Positions 11,246-22,331 of a stretch of 64,000 nt of DNA are shown here, in pieces. The notes under the pieces were generated by a model. It searched no databases and was not told where the DNA came from. It saw only the letters and a program-made list of their open reading frames with translations. Source of the DNA: Mucidula mucida (taxonomy: Eukaryota > Basidiomycota > Agaricomycetes > Agaricales > Physalacriaceae); contig JADNYV010000009.1 in NCBI GenBank assembly GCA_015501055.1, positions 310,001 through 374,000 of the forward strand. Direction: 5' to 3'. Within the stretch, counting starts at the first letter, position 1. Each line of letters opens with the position of its first letter. Both the position numbers and the translations under genes were made by a program.

Positions 11246-11868
11246 GATGATGATGGGGAGATGGAGAGAGTTGGGAAGAGATAGTCCGCGCCGTGGCCTG
11301 AATATAAACCCCTCATACCATAATCAGCGGTGGGGTAACTGGTGTTGTCAAGCCCGGACAGAAGATGCGGGCCGGCTCAATTTACACGCGGATCGGGTCA
11401 TCTGGGCGCATTAGCTTGACGCTTGTTCGTTCGTGCAGTCGTAGGTGCCAACTACACTCGTTTTCTTGGGGATTTCGACGCGCTGAAGCGATATTTCCAT
11501 GCAAGACAGTTTGCCGTCGGCCTAGCTATCTCGGAAGATCCTGTCAGCGTTACTTGAATGAGTCCTCACAATCGTAAACGATATGGTGGATCATTCAACG
11601 ATCATTCGTCTTGGAACGGTACCACATGGTCATCTTCGGATCTTTGTCGGAGCATACTGCGGCTTTCGGACCTACACAGATACAGACGTCAGAGCGGCGG
11701 GAGGGAGGACCGACTGGATGATTCATCATCGTCCAGAAGGGCGCGCCATTTGTCCATACAAGTCTCTAGAATAGCCTGCTCCGCCATAACTTCAAGCATG
11801 ACGAGTCTAGTCCGAGGAGAAACGCCCTGAAAGCAATTAGCCTGGCGCTCTGACAGCAGGTGAACACA
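11246..11868. other. promoter-side intergenic region
   Basis: Lies upstream of the aldo/keto reductase (minus) and downstream of the SET gene (minus). On the minus strand a TTTATATT element about 60 bases upstream of the reductase ATG could serve as a TATA-like box. No gene, RNA or repeat is evident. Confidence 0.35.
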
Positions 11869-13320
11869 TCAAAGCACCTCTATATCGACATCAGCCAAAT
11901 CTGCAAGTTCCCGTCTGGTACAAAGCTCAAGAACAGACATCGCAGTTCGGCGGAGCGCATCAGGCGATGCAAAGAGTTCATTCAACCCCAATTGGTCTTG
12001 AACTTCAGAAAGACGCAAGAAAAGATGATGTGATATCATCCCATCGCTGTTAATATAGTATTCAGCTGTCGGACGCTCATGAATCCAAACCAACTCTGAT
12101 TCCTCCAGAGCAGAAAAGTCCAGGACTGGCAATCGTTGCGTTTCCGGAAAGTCCCAGGATACTCGGTCATTATCGTTCACATCCGACATGAAGCCATAAC
12201 GTATGAGAAGATCCGCGTTGCTCAATTCCTCTCCGTACGTATTGAAGACTTCCACGCCCGCAGGCACGAGTGTGTTGGTGACCATCTCGTAGTAGCCGGG
12301 GTCTGAGTCTTTGGATGAAGCAGATATCGGGGAGGACGGTGGCGAGTCGTGCGGACACTGTTGGAGGGCGCCACATTCAGGACAGACGTCGAACTCGCTC
12401 TATATGACAGTTAGAAAGCCAAAAACATGACGGGTCAAGGCATACTTCGAGGTGTACATGATTGTCTTGGGAGTGGTTGAATCTGGAGAACAAGCTCAGG
12501 AGGTATTATCGTGATGCGTAGAACGCACGCACGCATCCGCGATGGGAACCATGGCAAGACCGTGATATGCATCCACAAGAAATGCCCGAGATGATACAAG
12601 CGAATAAGCGCGCTGGAATTCCTCTACCGAAGGCTTTACGCCATGATGTTTGGTGTAGATCGGAACGACCATGCCTTCATAGAACGCGTAGAATTCTTCC
12701 TATTCCGCATCAATTCACGAAGAACTGCAGAAACCAAAACGACGTACCAACATCGTCATATCTGTTGTGCCGCGCGACGACATCTTCCTCTCAATCTCTG
12801 TATTCTTAGACAGAGAAATCGCTGGGTCTCCCGGCGGCCAGAATAGAGGAATATCGACTATATGCGTCGGTAAAGATTGTAGGTATCCGTGCCATCTGGA
12901 TGAAACGCCTTTCTGCCTACCACACGTCAGTCACTGCGTTTCAAATGGACATTCCAACGTACATCTCGATGTAGAGGGCTAGAGCAAGAGCCAACTGCGC
13001 CTCACGACCATGTATACTTGTGTCGTGCAACTCGGTGATGTCCGACGATTTGACAGAGAGCACAGCGTGCTTGGGTATGCGCACGACTGAAAGATTGATT
13101 AGTTAATGTCAACTTTTCTTAAAAAGGACCGATAAATACCTGTTACAAGCGGCTCGATCTCGCCCAATGAATGCACGCTAATCCCTTCGTCGATATCTCG
13201 AACATCAAGGCGACTGTCGATGATGACTCCTGCGTTCTTGCACCAGTCAACCAAAGTCTGCAGACGACTGGACTTGCTGATCATGGAGAGTGGTGTATTG
13301 ATGCTGTAGAAAGCTGGCAT
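11869..13320 (-). CDS. SET-domain protein lysine methyltransferase (SETD6/Rkm-like)
   Basis: Predicted non-histone lysine methyltransferase of the Rubisco-LSMT/SETD6/Rkm group. The start is taken as the ATG at 13320 (MPAFYSIN); an in-frame ATG at 13365 is possible. The N-terminal SET segment reads LQTLVDWCKNAGVIIDSRLDVRDI and continues through an intron to RIPKHAVLSVKSSDITELHD. Later exons give FLVDAYHGLAMVPIADAFNHS plus NHVHLE (the NH motif of SET), EFDVCPECGALQQCPHD and VFNTYGEELSNADLLIRYGF (the conserved SET Tyr). A C-terminal helical part such as LRRTAMSVLELCTRRELADL, typical of the LSMT substrate-binding domain, ends in DVDIEVL. At least six introns are present. The target protein is unknown. 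Confidence 0.8.
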
Positions 13321-13814
13321 GATGCCATGAAGTGATGGTCTAAAAGGAAGGGATGCAACGGTCACATGTTCATGTTTATAGACGCGTCAAAATGGAAGAA
13401 CTGCCTTATAGTGCTTATACACGAGATATCAAGTTGAAATTTGAGATCTCTTTATTATGAGGTGACAAGACAAATTGGACGAGACATGACGAGACTGATG
13501 ATAATATCAGAAGAATTGAGCCGCCAGCCTGAGCATCTCTACCAAGGTATCGTCAACTTCCTCAGGCCGATCGCAGTGCCTTCTTCCCGATTCAAAAGTT
13601 AAAGTACTAGAGTGTCGTACAACTGTACAAACAAAGTGAATGCGACTTGAATTGCGTGACTAGTGTACAGAATGCATAATGCTCCTCAATCCCTGATGAT
13701 TCTCCTCAACCTCTAATGTGTATACGAAAAGACAAGTGTTACAGTAAAGCAGGACGGACATAGAAGAATGTTTCGAAAGCAGGTTCAATCCAAGCGATGC
13801 GGGCGAAATTCTAG
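13321..13814. other. intergenic region
   Basis: Upstream of the SET gene and downstream of the RNA-binding protein gene, both on the minus strand. AT-rich; no gene, RNA or repeat can be supported. Confidence 0.35.
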
Positions 13815-15479
13815 CTAACTATAGAACGAGCGATAGGACGGGAAAGCATTGTATACAGGCGCACGAACGTTGGGAGAGTATGGTGCATGGATATAAGGAT
13901 ATCGGTGTCGCGATGCGTCATTGTATCTGCAATCAAGAAATTAAATTGTGCAAGCGTTGAAACAGTTAACTGACTTGGAGTTGACGGAGTTAGGGCGAGG
14001 GTTGGAACGAATATAAACACGAGCAGAAGGTGGCGCATATGGATAACCCGCGACGACGGGATGATCGATGTAAACACGACGACTTGGGTAGGGCGTTGGT
14101 TGAAACAGATACGAAGGAGGAGCAAAGTTCATAGCAGGAATATCGGGAGACGTAGCAAAGTATTGATCCGTAGAATAGCTTTGAGGGAGAGCGACCTGAA
14201 TATATTCTACTCGAATTCTAAAGTTGGCATAGCATTGTCCATGCAGCGAGTCCAAGGCTTCGCGAGCGTTAGCAATGGACGTATACTCCACTTTGACGGA
14301 TATGGTTCCAGGAGTTACTGAGGGCATGTCAATGATTTCGAGTTTGTCGATCTTGCCGAAAGGATCAAGCAGCGGATGCAGATCGCACATCTGAGAGAAT
14401 AGGAGTGAAGGTAGCTCGCTGACCAGAAGGATGTTTGTCGGCATCGTCGTAACTGTTAGCGGAGTGCTGTCGGACTGTGCTGATCCAAAGGACGAATTTG
14501 GGGTGCTTGCTGATGGTAAAAGTTGATGATCGTCTTGAGAACCGTCGGGTGAAGGCATACGAGAAGTATGAGAATGAGAATCAAACAGAATCGCTCGATC
14601 GCCACCATCCAGAAATCCTGGATGTCGGGATCAGCTGAGGGATTGAAAAAAGGTACGATAGTGGTTTACCTTGAGAACGCTGCACGATGGCCCACGAGAT
14701 ATCGATGGTGTGCCCTCTAAAGAACTGAGAGACGGATGATGGAGTAAACTGTCAACATACCGCAATTGAGTTCGTGTCAGGGAGATCATTGTCTGTCGGG
14801 CTTCATCGTGAGAGGACATAACTACAAATCCGCGACGGCGAGACGCGTTGTCAACTGTCGCCAAGATCACACAATGTGCCACAGTTCCATATTGTGAAAA
14901 GATGGACGTCAACTCCGCCCTAGTAAACTTAGCAAAGAATGGAACGCAGCCAAAGCACTCACTTGGACAGGTCGAAGGGCAAACCGAGAACATACAGGTT
15001 TCGGCGGTCGTCATTGCGCTTTTGGTTGGAGTCGTCTTCAGCGATCGGAATTACAGTCCTAGAGTGAAGGGCTCAACATTAGAGCGCATATATTTCTAAA
15101 AATCGCACAAGGGATGTCCAGAAACGTTGTAGCCTGACATGCAAAGGGCTTTTCTATGACAAGCATTTAGATGGATAATGTGAGTGCACTGGTGTACGAA
15201 CTTGCAAGCATCACGATTAGAAAAGGCAAGAGTCAGATGGTGACCATTGCTATCCTTGATGTCGGATGTGCTACAAACATCGCCTAACGCCAAAAGTGAG
15301 CCAGTGGTCCGACGACCAAGAAACGACGCGCCTATCAGAGTGTTGAACAAGGCGATTACTTCTTGTCGATTCACTGCGTTCCTGTTAGCTCCTAATCGTG
15401 TATAGGCGACAGAACGCACCATCCAAATGCAGATTTTCGACTCGAACTGCATGAATCGTCTTGGGCTCAGGTAGGCCAT
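13815..15479 (-). CDS. RNA-binding protein with two to three RRM domains
   Basis: Start taken at the ATG at 15479 (MAYLSPRRFMQFESKICIWM). After a short intron, IALFNTLIGASFLG and HLTLAFSNRDACK / KALCMSGYNVSGHPL form a divergent RRM. A clear RRM follows: RRNLYVLGLPFDLSK, AELTSIFSQYGTVAHCVIL and RRRGFVVMSSHDEARQTM (RNP2 and RNP1 positions). Another begins TNILLVSELPSLLFSQM and continues LLDPFGKIDKLEII, ISVKVEYTSIANAREAL. The C-terminus is Tyr/Pro-rich (SYSTDQYF, YPSRRVYI). After an intron near 13930-13980 it continues as YNDASRHRYPYIHAPYSPNV and stops at 13815-13817. A role in mRNA processing or translation control is inferred from the domains only. Confidence 0.72.
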
Positions 15480-15867
15480 GTTTCGGAGCGCGCGTATATG
15501 AGGACATGGCGGGACGGGGGAGGGGTCGCTAAAATAATCAAGAAAAAGTCGAGAAATGAGTAGGCGAGAAGAGGACCGCAGGTCCAGCAATAATCAAGAT
15601 GGAAGTAGGAAAGCAAGAGTCGACGGCAACTAAATTTGGGGTACCGGTCTTCTAATCTGCCGATTCCCACGCCACACTCGCGCTTGACATTCGAGAGAAC
15701 GGCAAGTAGTACGACAGCCTGTAGGAGCGGTCCACATTGTCCTGCTATTGTTTCTCCGACAACAGACGGATTCAGTCCAGAAATTCAAAAATGGTCAAGT
15801 GCGAATTCGAGTCAACTACATGTTCAGGTCACGAGGACTCCACGCGTCTTTGGTCACGACCACCATC
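15480..15867. other. divergent promoter region
   Basis: Shared upstream region of the RRM protein (minus) and the RAD51-paralogue (plus). Open frames run through it, but the residues before the chosen starts look non-conserved. No TATA box stands out. Confidence 0.35.
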
Positions 15868-17070
15868 ATGTTGCTTGTTCCACTGGCTTCGCTACCTCTT
15901 CCGCCCTCTACAATACAGGCCCTATCTGCTGCAGGCTATGAAACGCTCCAGGATCTTCGAGACATTCCCCTTGAAGACTTAGCAAGAGGTTATTGTCACG
16001 TCGCGTCGCTTTTGCAGCTTTCAGTTTCTAATAGAACACCAGACTACAACGTACCGATGTCCATGATTCAGGCCTTGTCCTCGTCGCAGACACCTGCTTC
16101 GGCTGTAGTTCTGAGCCAATCAGTCGCTTCCATGACCCAAAGCCGTGGCGTCGACAAAATTACAACCCTCTGTGACCCTTTGGACCAATTGTTATCTGGT
16201 GGAATCACCTTAGGCACAATTCTAGAAATATCTGGCCCGCCAGGAACTCCCAAAGACAATCTAGCTATCAAGATCTGTCGATCATTTGTCGCGTCTCAAA
16301 GACGCGTTCTGTTCATAGGTTCGTTCGGAGGACGAATGTCCGCCAACCATTTTGGGCGCCGACGCTTCCTCTCTAGATTTCCAAAACATGACGAGTCCTA
16401 CAGCCCTGAAGGGCGCTCTCCAAGGTAATTTAGCCTGTGCATCGTATTTCAACTATTGACTGATGGCGGCGCGGAAGCGCCTTCAGGCTCTCATCTAATT
16501 TCGTATCCAAAATTCATCGGTTGGAGCGCATGATGACGTTCATCAACAATCTCTCTTCGTATTTGACCAAACATTCCGACGTGATGGTATTCTCCTCTAA
16601 ATCGGCCCGTAACTGACAGCTTCTTAGGTTTCATTGCTCGTTCTGAGCTCCATCTCTTTCCCATTCCAAACGACGCCCGATCTAACACTCCAAGCCAAGA
16701 GTTCACTTCAAGAAGTTATCAAAATAGCTCTAACAAAAGCTTGTGTTTCGCACGGAATCGCTGTACGGCCGCTTGAACTATAGTATAGTATTTGCCCAGA
16801 CTGATTTGCGCAGATCGTCACTACCTCTCAGTTGGCCACGAAATTCCTCAACTCTGACGGCTCGTTTGGGACTTTCGAGACAGGCGCTAAGGGCATCATG
16901 GTTCCACTACTAGGTTCACTATTCCCTTTGTTCTTTCTAATCCGTGTATTGAGACACCCCCAGCATCCTATTTGCCTCCCAGAAAGACCTACAGGGTGAT
17001 GCTCTCACATGATTCCGCGAGCTCGGGGTTCGCGTTTGCCTCCATTTCTGTCAAGAACGCAGCAATCTAA
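15868..17070 (+). CDS. RAD51-paralogue (RAD51C-like), degenerate ATPase motifs
   Basis: RecA/RAD51-superfamily protein expected to act in recombination repair. The ATG at 15868 (MLLVPLASLPLPPSTIQALSA) opens an N-terminal HhH-like segment (ALSAAGYETLQDLRDI). The core follows with KITTLCDPLDQLLSGGITLG and the Walker A position GPPGTPKD (residues ~123-130), which keeps the Lys but has Pro for Gly and Asp for Thr/Ser. After introns, RLERMMTFINNLSSYL leads to the Walker B position VSLLVLSSISFPFQ (16628-16669), where Ser replaces the usual Asp. The C-terminus has IVTTSQLATKFLNSDGS, GAKGIMVPLL and SYLPPRKTYRVMLSHDSAS, typical of RAD51C-type tails, ending at 17068-17070. ATP binding or hydrolysis may be lost; a structural role in a paralogue complex is possible. 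Confidence 0.75.
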
Positions 17071-17320
17071 GACAGAATCATTTAGGTTTGTCCGATTGCT
17101 TTCTTCGCCGCTTGGCGCCACAAAGGTTTCCCTACCTTATGATCAAGTACGATCTCATGTTCGGCGTGACTGCACCTTTCTGCTGACATATACACAGGCC
17201 GATCGGTCCGTTAACTAACTGCCACCGGCGCCGCACGCGTTAACGAAGCGTGGTGCGCGTAACCCCTTTCTAAGATTCACCAGATCCGGGGTTACCCCCT
17301 AAAAACCATCGTGTGGATGG

Positions 17321-17327
17321 TATATAA
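17321..17327 (+). promoter_or_regulatory. TATA box of the alpha/beta hydrolase gene
   Basis: TATATAA lies about 110 bases upstream of the ATG at 17436, followed by a pyrimidine-rich leader, as in strongly expressed fungal genes. An ACGCGT (MluI cell-cycle box-like) element lies further upstream near 17237; its function is only a guess. Confidence 0.55.
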
Positions 17328-17435
17328 TCCTCTTCCCAATGTTCCAAAGTTTACGCTATTTCCCTTGCTTTCTCACTTCCGCTATTCACATATACCCGTG
17401 AAGCCCCCTTCGCATCTTTCGTCCTCGTCACCATC

Positions 17436-18702
17436 ATGCCTACCATCAAAGCCAAATCTTCCTCTGGCTCGCTCGTGTACAACTATGCTATCTCAACGCC
17501 CACATCGCCCAATGCGAAGGCTATCGATTCCGCGCTACCTACCATTATATTTATCCACCCCGTCTATATCGCTCAAGACATCTTCCAAAGTACGCTTCTC
17601 TTTCACGCTTTCTATCCGCGCCTAACCGTTCATTAATTTGATTTTCAGTGCAATTCGGTGACGCCAACATCCGGAGGTTCAACCTTGTCACCTTAGACTT
17701 ACGCGGCCATGGTGAGACTGGCGGGAAGGCTCCCAAGAAATATGGGCAAGAAGCCGCAGCGGAGGACATCGCAAAATTTATGGTAATTCATCTCGCTGTT
17801 CAGTTGGACATCTATACCTAATGGCCTTGACATTACAGGACGCTCTTAAACTCCCGGCATGCCACATCTTTGGGATATCTATGGGAACGATTATTGCGCT
17901 TCAACTTGCAATCCAGTACCCCAAGAAAGTTCTGTCGCTGTTCATGGTCTCTTGTCTAGGTCTTCCAGAAGTACGAAATCATACTCAGACTCGCAAACCA
18001 TTACTAACCTTCTTTACAGCCCCAGGAAGTCGCGGAGGGCCGCCAAGAAATCGCAGACTGCTGGATAGAAGGGCAGAAAAACTCTGATGAAAGTGCGCTT
18101 CTCGATGCCGTACACGGTGCCCTCCAACTAGGTTTCAACAACCACCAATCCAGCATGGTCTCAGCGCAAGTTCTTTCTGCCGCCTTCTGCCTTTCAATGT
18201 GCTCAGCTTTACATAGTCTCACTTCTCGCGCTGTTCCGTACGCAACGAAGAATTGGGGTGGCAAGGATTCCAAGGACTTGGAGTCATACGTCTCCATCAC
18301 CGTGAAATTCTTCACCGAACGCAAAGAACACTCGAAATCCAGCCTAGCCAAGATCGCCGTGCCCGTCAAGCTCATCCACTGCTTGGCGGACGTTGCATAT
18401 CCCCTGGACTATTCTGAGCAATTCTTGGGCGCCCTCAAGGATGCGGGCGTCAACGCCTCCTTGGACACTGTAGACGATGCCCCTCACTTTGGCTCTGTGA
18501 CACATTCTCCGATGTAAGCCTCCATTTTGCCAGGCCTAGTCCCATCCAACTTAATATTTCAACTCTTAGAATCAACCCTATCCTTCACGACTTCATCATG
18601 GCGGCCACTAGTTCGACTGTGCCGCCCGCACCTGCATCCGCAATCTCACCGTTCGAGGCGGGTCTCGTGAAAGCCGGGTGGGCTGACGAGGACGATGATT
18701 AG
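17436..18702 (+). CDS. alpha/beta hydrolase
   Basis: Alpha/beta-hydrolase fold enzyme, probably cytosolic; no signal peptide is seen. Begins MPTIKAKSSSGSLVYNYA at 17436. The oxyanion-region strand is TIIFIHPVY, then VTLDLRGHGETGGK, the nucleophile elbow GISMG (Ser), LFMVSCLGLPE and a cap-region helix (EIADCWIEGQKN). The acid is likely the Asp in HCLADVAYPLD and the His is in DDAPHFGS. The C-terminus is Pro/Ala-rich and ends in acidic GWADEDDD with a stop at 18700-18702. Four or so introns are present, e.g. after DIFQ (~17589) and GLPE (~17970). The substrate is unknown. Confidence 0.82.
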
Positions 18703-19495
18703 AACGAGTGTATCACGATTTTTACTTCCACACCTCTTGTGATTTTTGGGATTCCGCGTCATTTGTACTTTTACTCAATATCCAATGCATTCTTTACGTG
18801 TCCATTTTCGTTCCTTGTTCACCGCCTGAGACAAAACAATAAACGAATATTCCCTCCGCCCGGCGATCAGTCATTATGCAAAGATAACAATAAAAGAAGA
18901 CGGTCAACGGAGAATATTTAATACTCGATCTTTTGATTATGAAGATCCATCAGTCCATGAGAACGCCCGACGCTCGGAATCTAAGTCAACTTTTCAGGAG
19001 TTGCGCCACAGATACCGGTTCAATCGTGATTAGATTGTGGTTCCCGTAGTCCATGAGGTCATTCCTATTCAACAAAATAGACTAGAAACACTCCACCGCG
19101 TCCTGGATCGCGAAACCACCAAGTCGCGCGCGGAGGCGGCCATTGAGATTCCTTAGCGGTATGTATTATACACCTTTCAGGAGCTGCGCCAACGCATACG
19201 TGCATAGATCGTGTACCACACGATTAGATTAGAAAGTATACAGTAGCCTAAATACAGTAAGTAAACTCATGAGTCGTCGCGTTCCATCCATTGAAATCAT
19301 CACCAGAACTTTCCAAACACACTCCCGCGCGTCGAAGGCCCAAGATCATACCCACGCCTTCCTGGATCGCCACACTAACCGGCCGCATCGGCGCACTGTC
19401 ATAAACATGTGGACACGGCTGCGGCAAAGGGTGCGCGCCAAGTCGAGGCGTCTCCAACTCTCTTTCGTATATCGACGGCTGCCTAGCGGTCATCC
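18703..19495. other. convergent intergenic region with degenerate repeats
   Basis: Lies between the hydrolase 3' end and the 3' end of the sorting nexin gene. It contains two imperfect copies of a segment beginning TTTCAGGAGYTGCGCCA (18992 and 19175), each followed within ~60 bases by a GATTAGATT element, and a looser match to CTTCCTGGATCGC further on. Some is probably old duplicated sequence. No gene is supported. Confidence 0.35.
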
Positions 19496-21825
19496 CTAAC
19501 GCATCATATTGCGGCTGCTCAAAGCAGCTTCGAGCGGATCGAAGGCGATGAAGGACCTAATTGTCGCGCGGTCAACCTCGCAGGCACAGAAAGAGAGACA
19601 GACACCTAAGCGCACCTGCTCGTAGAACGCGATCTCCCCGTCAAGGTGCTCCTTTGCCATTGTTGAAAAGTCCTCATGCTTCTGAATGTGGTATGTCTCC
19701 ATCTCGGCCATGGTGGTATTGAGCACCGTCTCGCATCGAGCAGCCATGTCTTCGTCACTCTGTATAAATAACAGATGAGTACACCGGCTAGTGGAGTATA
19801 GCAGAACAGGCACTGACATGGCCGTCGTTCATGGCCTCCCTGTACCGCGTTAGAGTCGATCGATGGGTGCTAATAACGCCCTATGACTAAGGTTGAGAGG
19901 AATTTCGAGACTGTAGCGAACGTCGCACTTCGTAGACGGAAGACGGATGTGCCACACTCTTCAGTGCCTCGTGAGTGGCCAGCTGCGTTCTTCGTGCCTG
20001 CGGGCTGACAGTCAACAGGCTATTTAGAGTGTAAGATCCTGCTTACATGATCGTCGTAGAGGTCTCCACACTCTGAAGTGTCTCACTAGTCCGCTGTATT
20101 GCTTTGCTCAGTTTGAGGCAGGCTGCTTTTGTAAGTTGCGGGATGTACAACAATATATCGTCGACTTGCCCTGACAATTCTCTCGCCAACACCATGCACC
20201 ATCCTGGTTCATCAAACCAGCATCCTTGGGATTATAGTGGTTGTCTTCGTCCACGATGCCAGTCGTTGGTGCAGAAGCCAAAGGCTTCGATGTTATTAAG
20301 GACAGTAGGGAATACGACAAAAGCCGCTCCGCCTTGGACATTTCTAGACACGCAGTCAGAAATGGCCGTCAGAAGCAGCAGGACTGAAGTTACCTATTCG
20401 AGCGTCCCTCACACGACCAAAGATATTTCTCAAGCCTTGGACACCTTTCCCAACGCCGCGGGTATGGGTAGCAAATCGATCTACTGCCTCTTCCGCATCT
20501 TCAAGGTCCAAATTGAATGCCGGATGGAATACGCGGGCATAGAACGACGGTCCTGCTGCAGGCGAGACCAAATGTTGCGGAGCGAGACGTTTCCATTCCT
20601 ACATAATAAGCCCATGTTAACCTTACTACACGGAGGCCGCTCACGATGTCGCTTTCACAGCTCAGAAAGATTGTCACGATTTCTGCATATCGAGCAACGG
20701 GGTGTCGCACGACTCGTCCTATGTATCTCTCGAGGTCTCCCCGCCGGGCCTCAACAAAGTCCTCGCTGAACCTACCCGCGTACTGCTTTTCGGGTAGCGG
20801 AGGAAGAGCGATGCCTGGTAATCTCCTTGTTAGAGCTGTATGTAGAATCACGAACTGCGAATAACGCCTCTGAACCGTGATTCGCGTGGGGGATCCTGGC
20901 GGAGAATCAGGATCCGTTGGAGGCGCGTTGAAGAGAGAGGTCACGTTGTATATCGTGAATGCTCCAGATAGCGAAGATGTACGCTTGGATGGCGAGTGGA
21001 CAAGAACACGAAATGGTGGCAATTTCTCCTTCCATGCGTGTGTAGCGTCAACGAAATGGCGGTCCGCATCACCCTGACCATTGACGCTGAGACGATTGCT
21101 CCCAGAGTCCTCTTCCTCGTCGTCCGATTGGATACTAGGTAGTTTCTCGTGGACATTGAAGGTAGACTCGGTGACAACTGCATCGGTTGCTTTGCCCTTG
21201 AGCACAAATTCCTCGGCACCACTAGTCACAAAGCTGGAAAAACGGTTGAGGCTCTTTCCTCCAAGCAGACTCTGACGGAAACTAGGAAACATCCAGTCGC
21301 CAGTATGTTGGGGCATAATGGGGGTATCTGGAGACCGGGGACTGTCCTTGGGGGTTATGGTACTGGTGGACGCCTCGCGTTCACGTTTTCGGGAGTAGAA
21401 TCTGGAAGAAGATATGTCGAGGTCTGGCGCGGGCGTGAACTCTGCAGTAAACTGTAATTATCATGAGAAATGTTCTCACAACGATGAATAATGCTTACCG
21501 TGTAATATGCACGAGGAAGGAGACCATTTCATTGGACGCATCCTTTACCAAGCTCCAGCCATCCGCAGATCTTCCTTGATGACCTCGAGCTCATCGCCAG
21601 CCTCGACAGATAGCTCTCTGAACTCGGCCTTGCCATCAAAATCGTATAGCGCCCTCGCTGGTCTGTGTGAACCGTCCTCGTCATCGTCGATGCCTCCTCA
21701 GCGGAATGTATGGATGCCCGTTCAAGATGCTCTATCCAGGCAGTCGAGCCATTGATACCGGCGTCAAACTCGGATTGCGGGCGAATATTGGATGGCGACT
21801 TGGACGCACGCGGCAGCGTCGCCAT
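19496..21825 (-). CDS. SH3-PX-BAR sorting nexin (SNX9-like)
   Basis: Membrane-remodelling adaptor linking phosphoinositide binding, curvature and actin/endocytosis. Starts MATLPRASKSPSNIRPQSEF at 21825. An SH3 domain follows (ALYDFDGKAEFRELSVEAGDELEVIKED), then a Ser-rich linker. The PX domain is FRVLVHSPSKRT, ITVQRRYSQFVILHTALTRR, ALPPLPEKQYAGRFSEDFVE and RRGDLERYIGRVVRHP (~20640-21010). The BAR-like part runs from FYARVFHPAFNLDLEDAEEA through GKGVQGLRNIFGRVR and SKAERLLSYSLLSL to MAEMETYHIQKHEDFSTMAK and the C-terminal FIAFDPLEAALSS. Introns are frequent. Two one-base losses disrupt the SH3 end (near 21567 and 21523), where ADGWSLVKDAS and GLLPRAYYT are expected. SNX9/18/33 is the closest domain order. 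Confidence 0.75.
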
Positions 21826-22331
21826 TCGATTTCGTCAGGCTTTTTGTCGAGAGACGGTCACCGCTGCCGTCGTTGTGGTGATGGTCAGGAGGAAGATGAT
21901 CGGCGCGCCATTTCCTTTCTTGGTTATGCAAGGCTTTCTTCCTGCCTCGATCTCGCCATTTCCAGCTTCGTCTCTTTCGACATTACTCGCACTTTGCCTC
22001 AAAGCCAGGATGATAACCGAGGGTTGTTAAACTGCCCAGCATGCCTCAAAGAGCGAATACTCGTTAGGCGAAGGTCGAAGGTGGCGAGCTCAGGCCAACC
22101 TTAACGGACACTCGCATGTTGTCTGATCAATGTAATATCATCATAATGGCCTCCCTTTCCTTGTTCGACCGTTCCAATTCTGCTCTGTGAAGAAGCACTT
22201 TGTCAAGGTGAAAGACCTCGCCCATATGCTGTTTTTGTTTAACAAGCGCCGAAACCTTCGACCTTTACCTTGACCGAATTGATACTTCACAGCCCTTCAA
22301 CTGACAGGTACCCCCTTGAACTGGTACCACC
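21826..22331. other. divergent promoter region
   Basis: Between the sorting nexin start (minus) and the NLR-like remnant (plus). Open frames here have no recognisable domain. No TATA box or RNA gene is evident. Confidence 0.35.
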
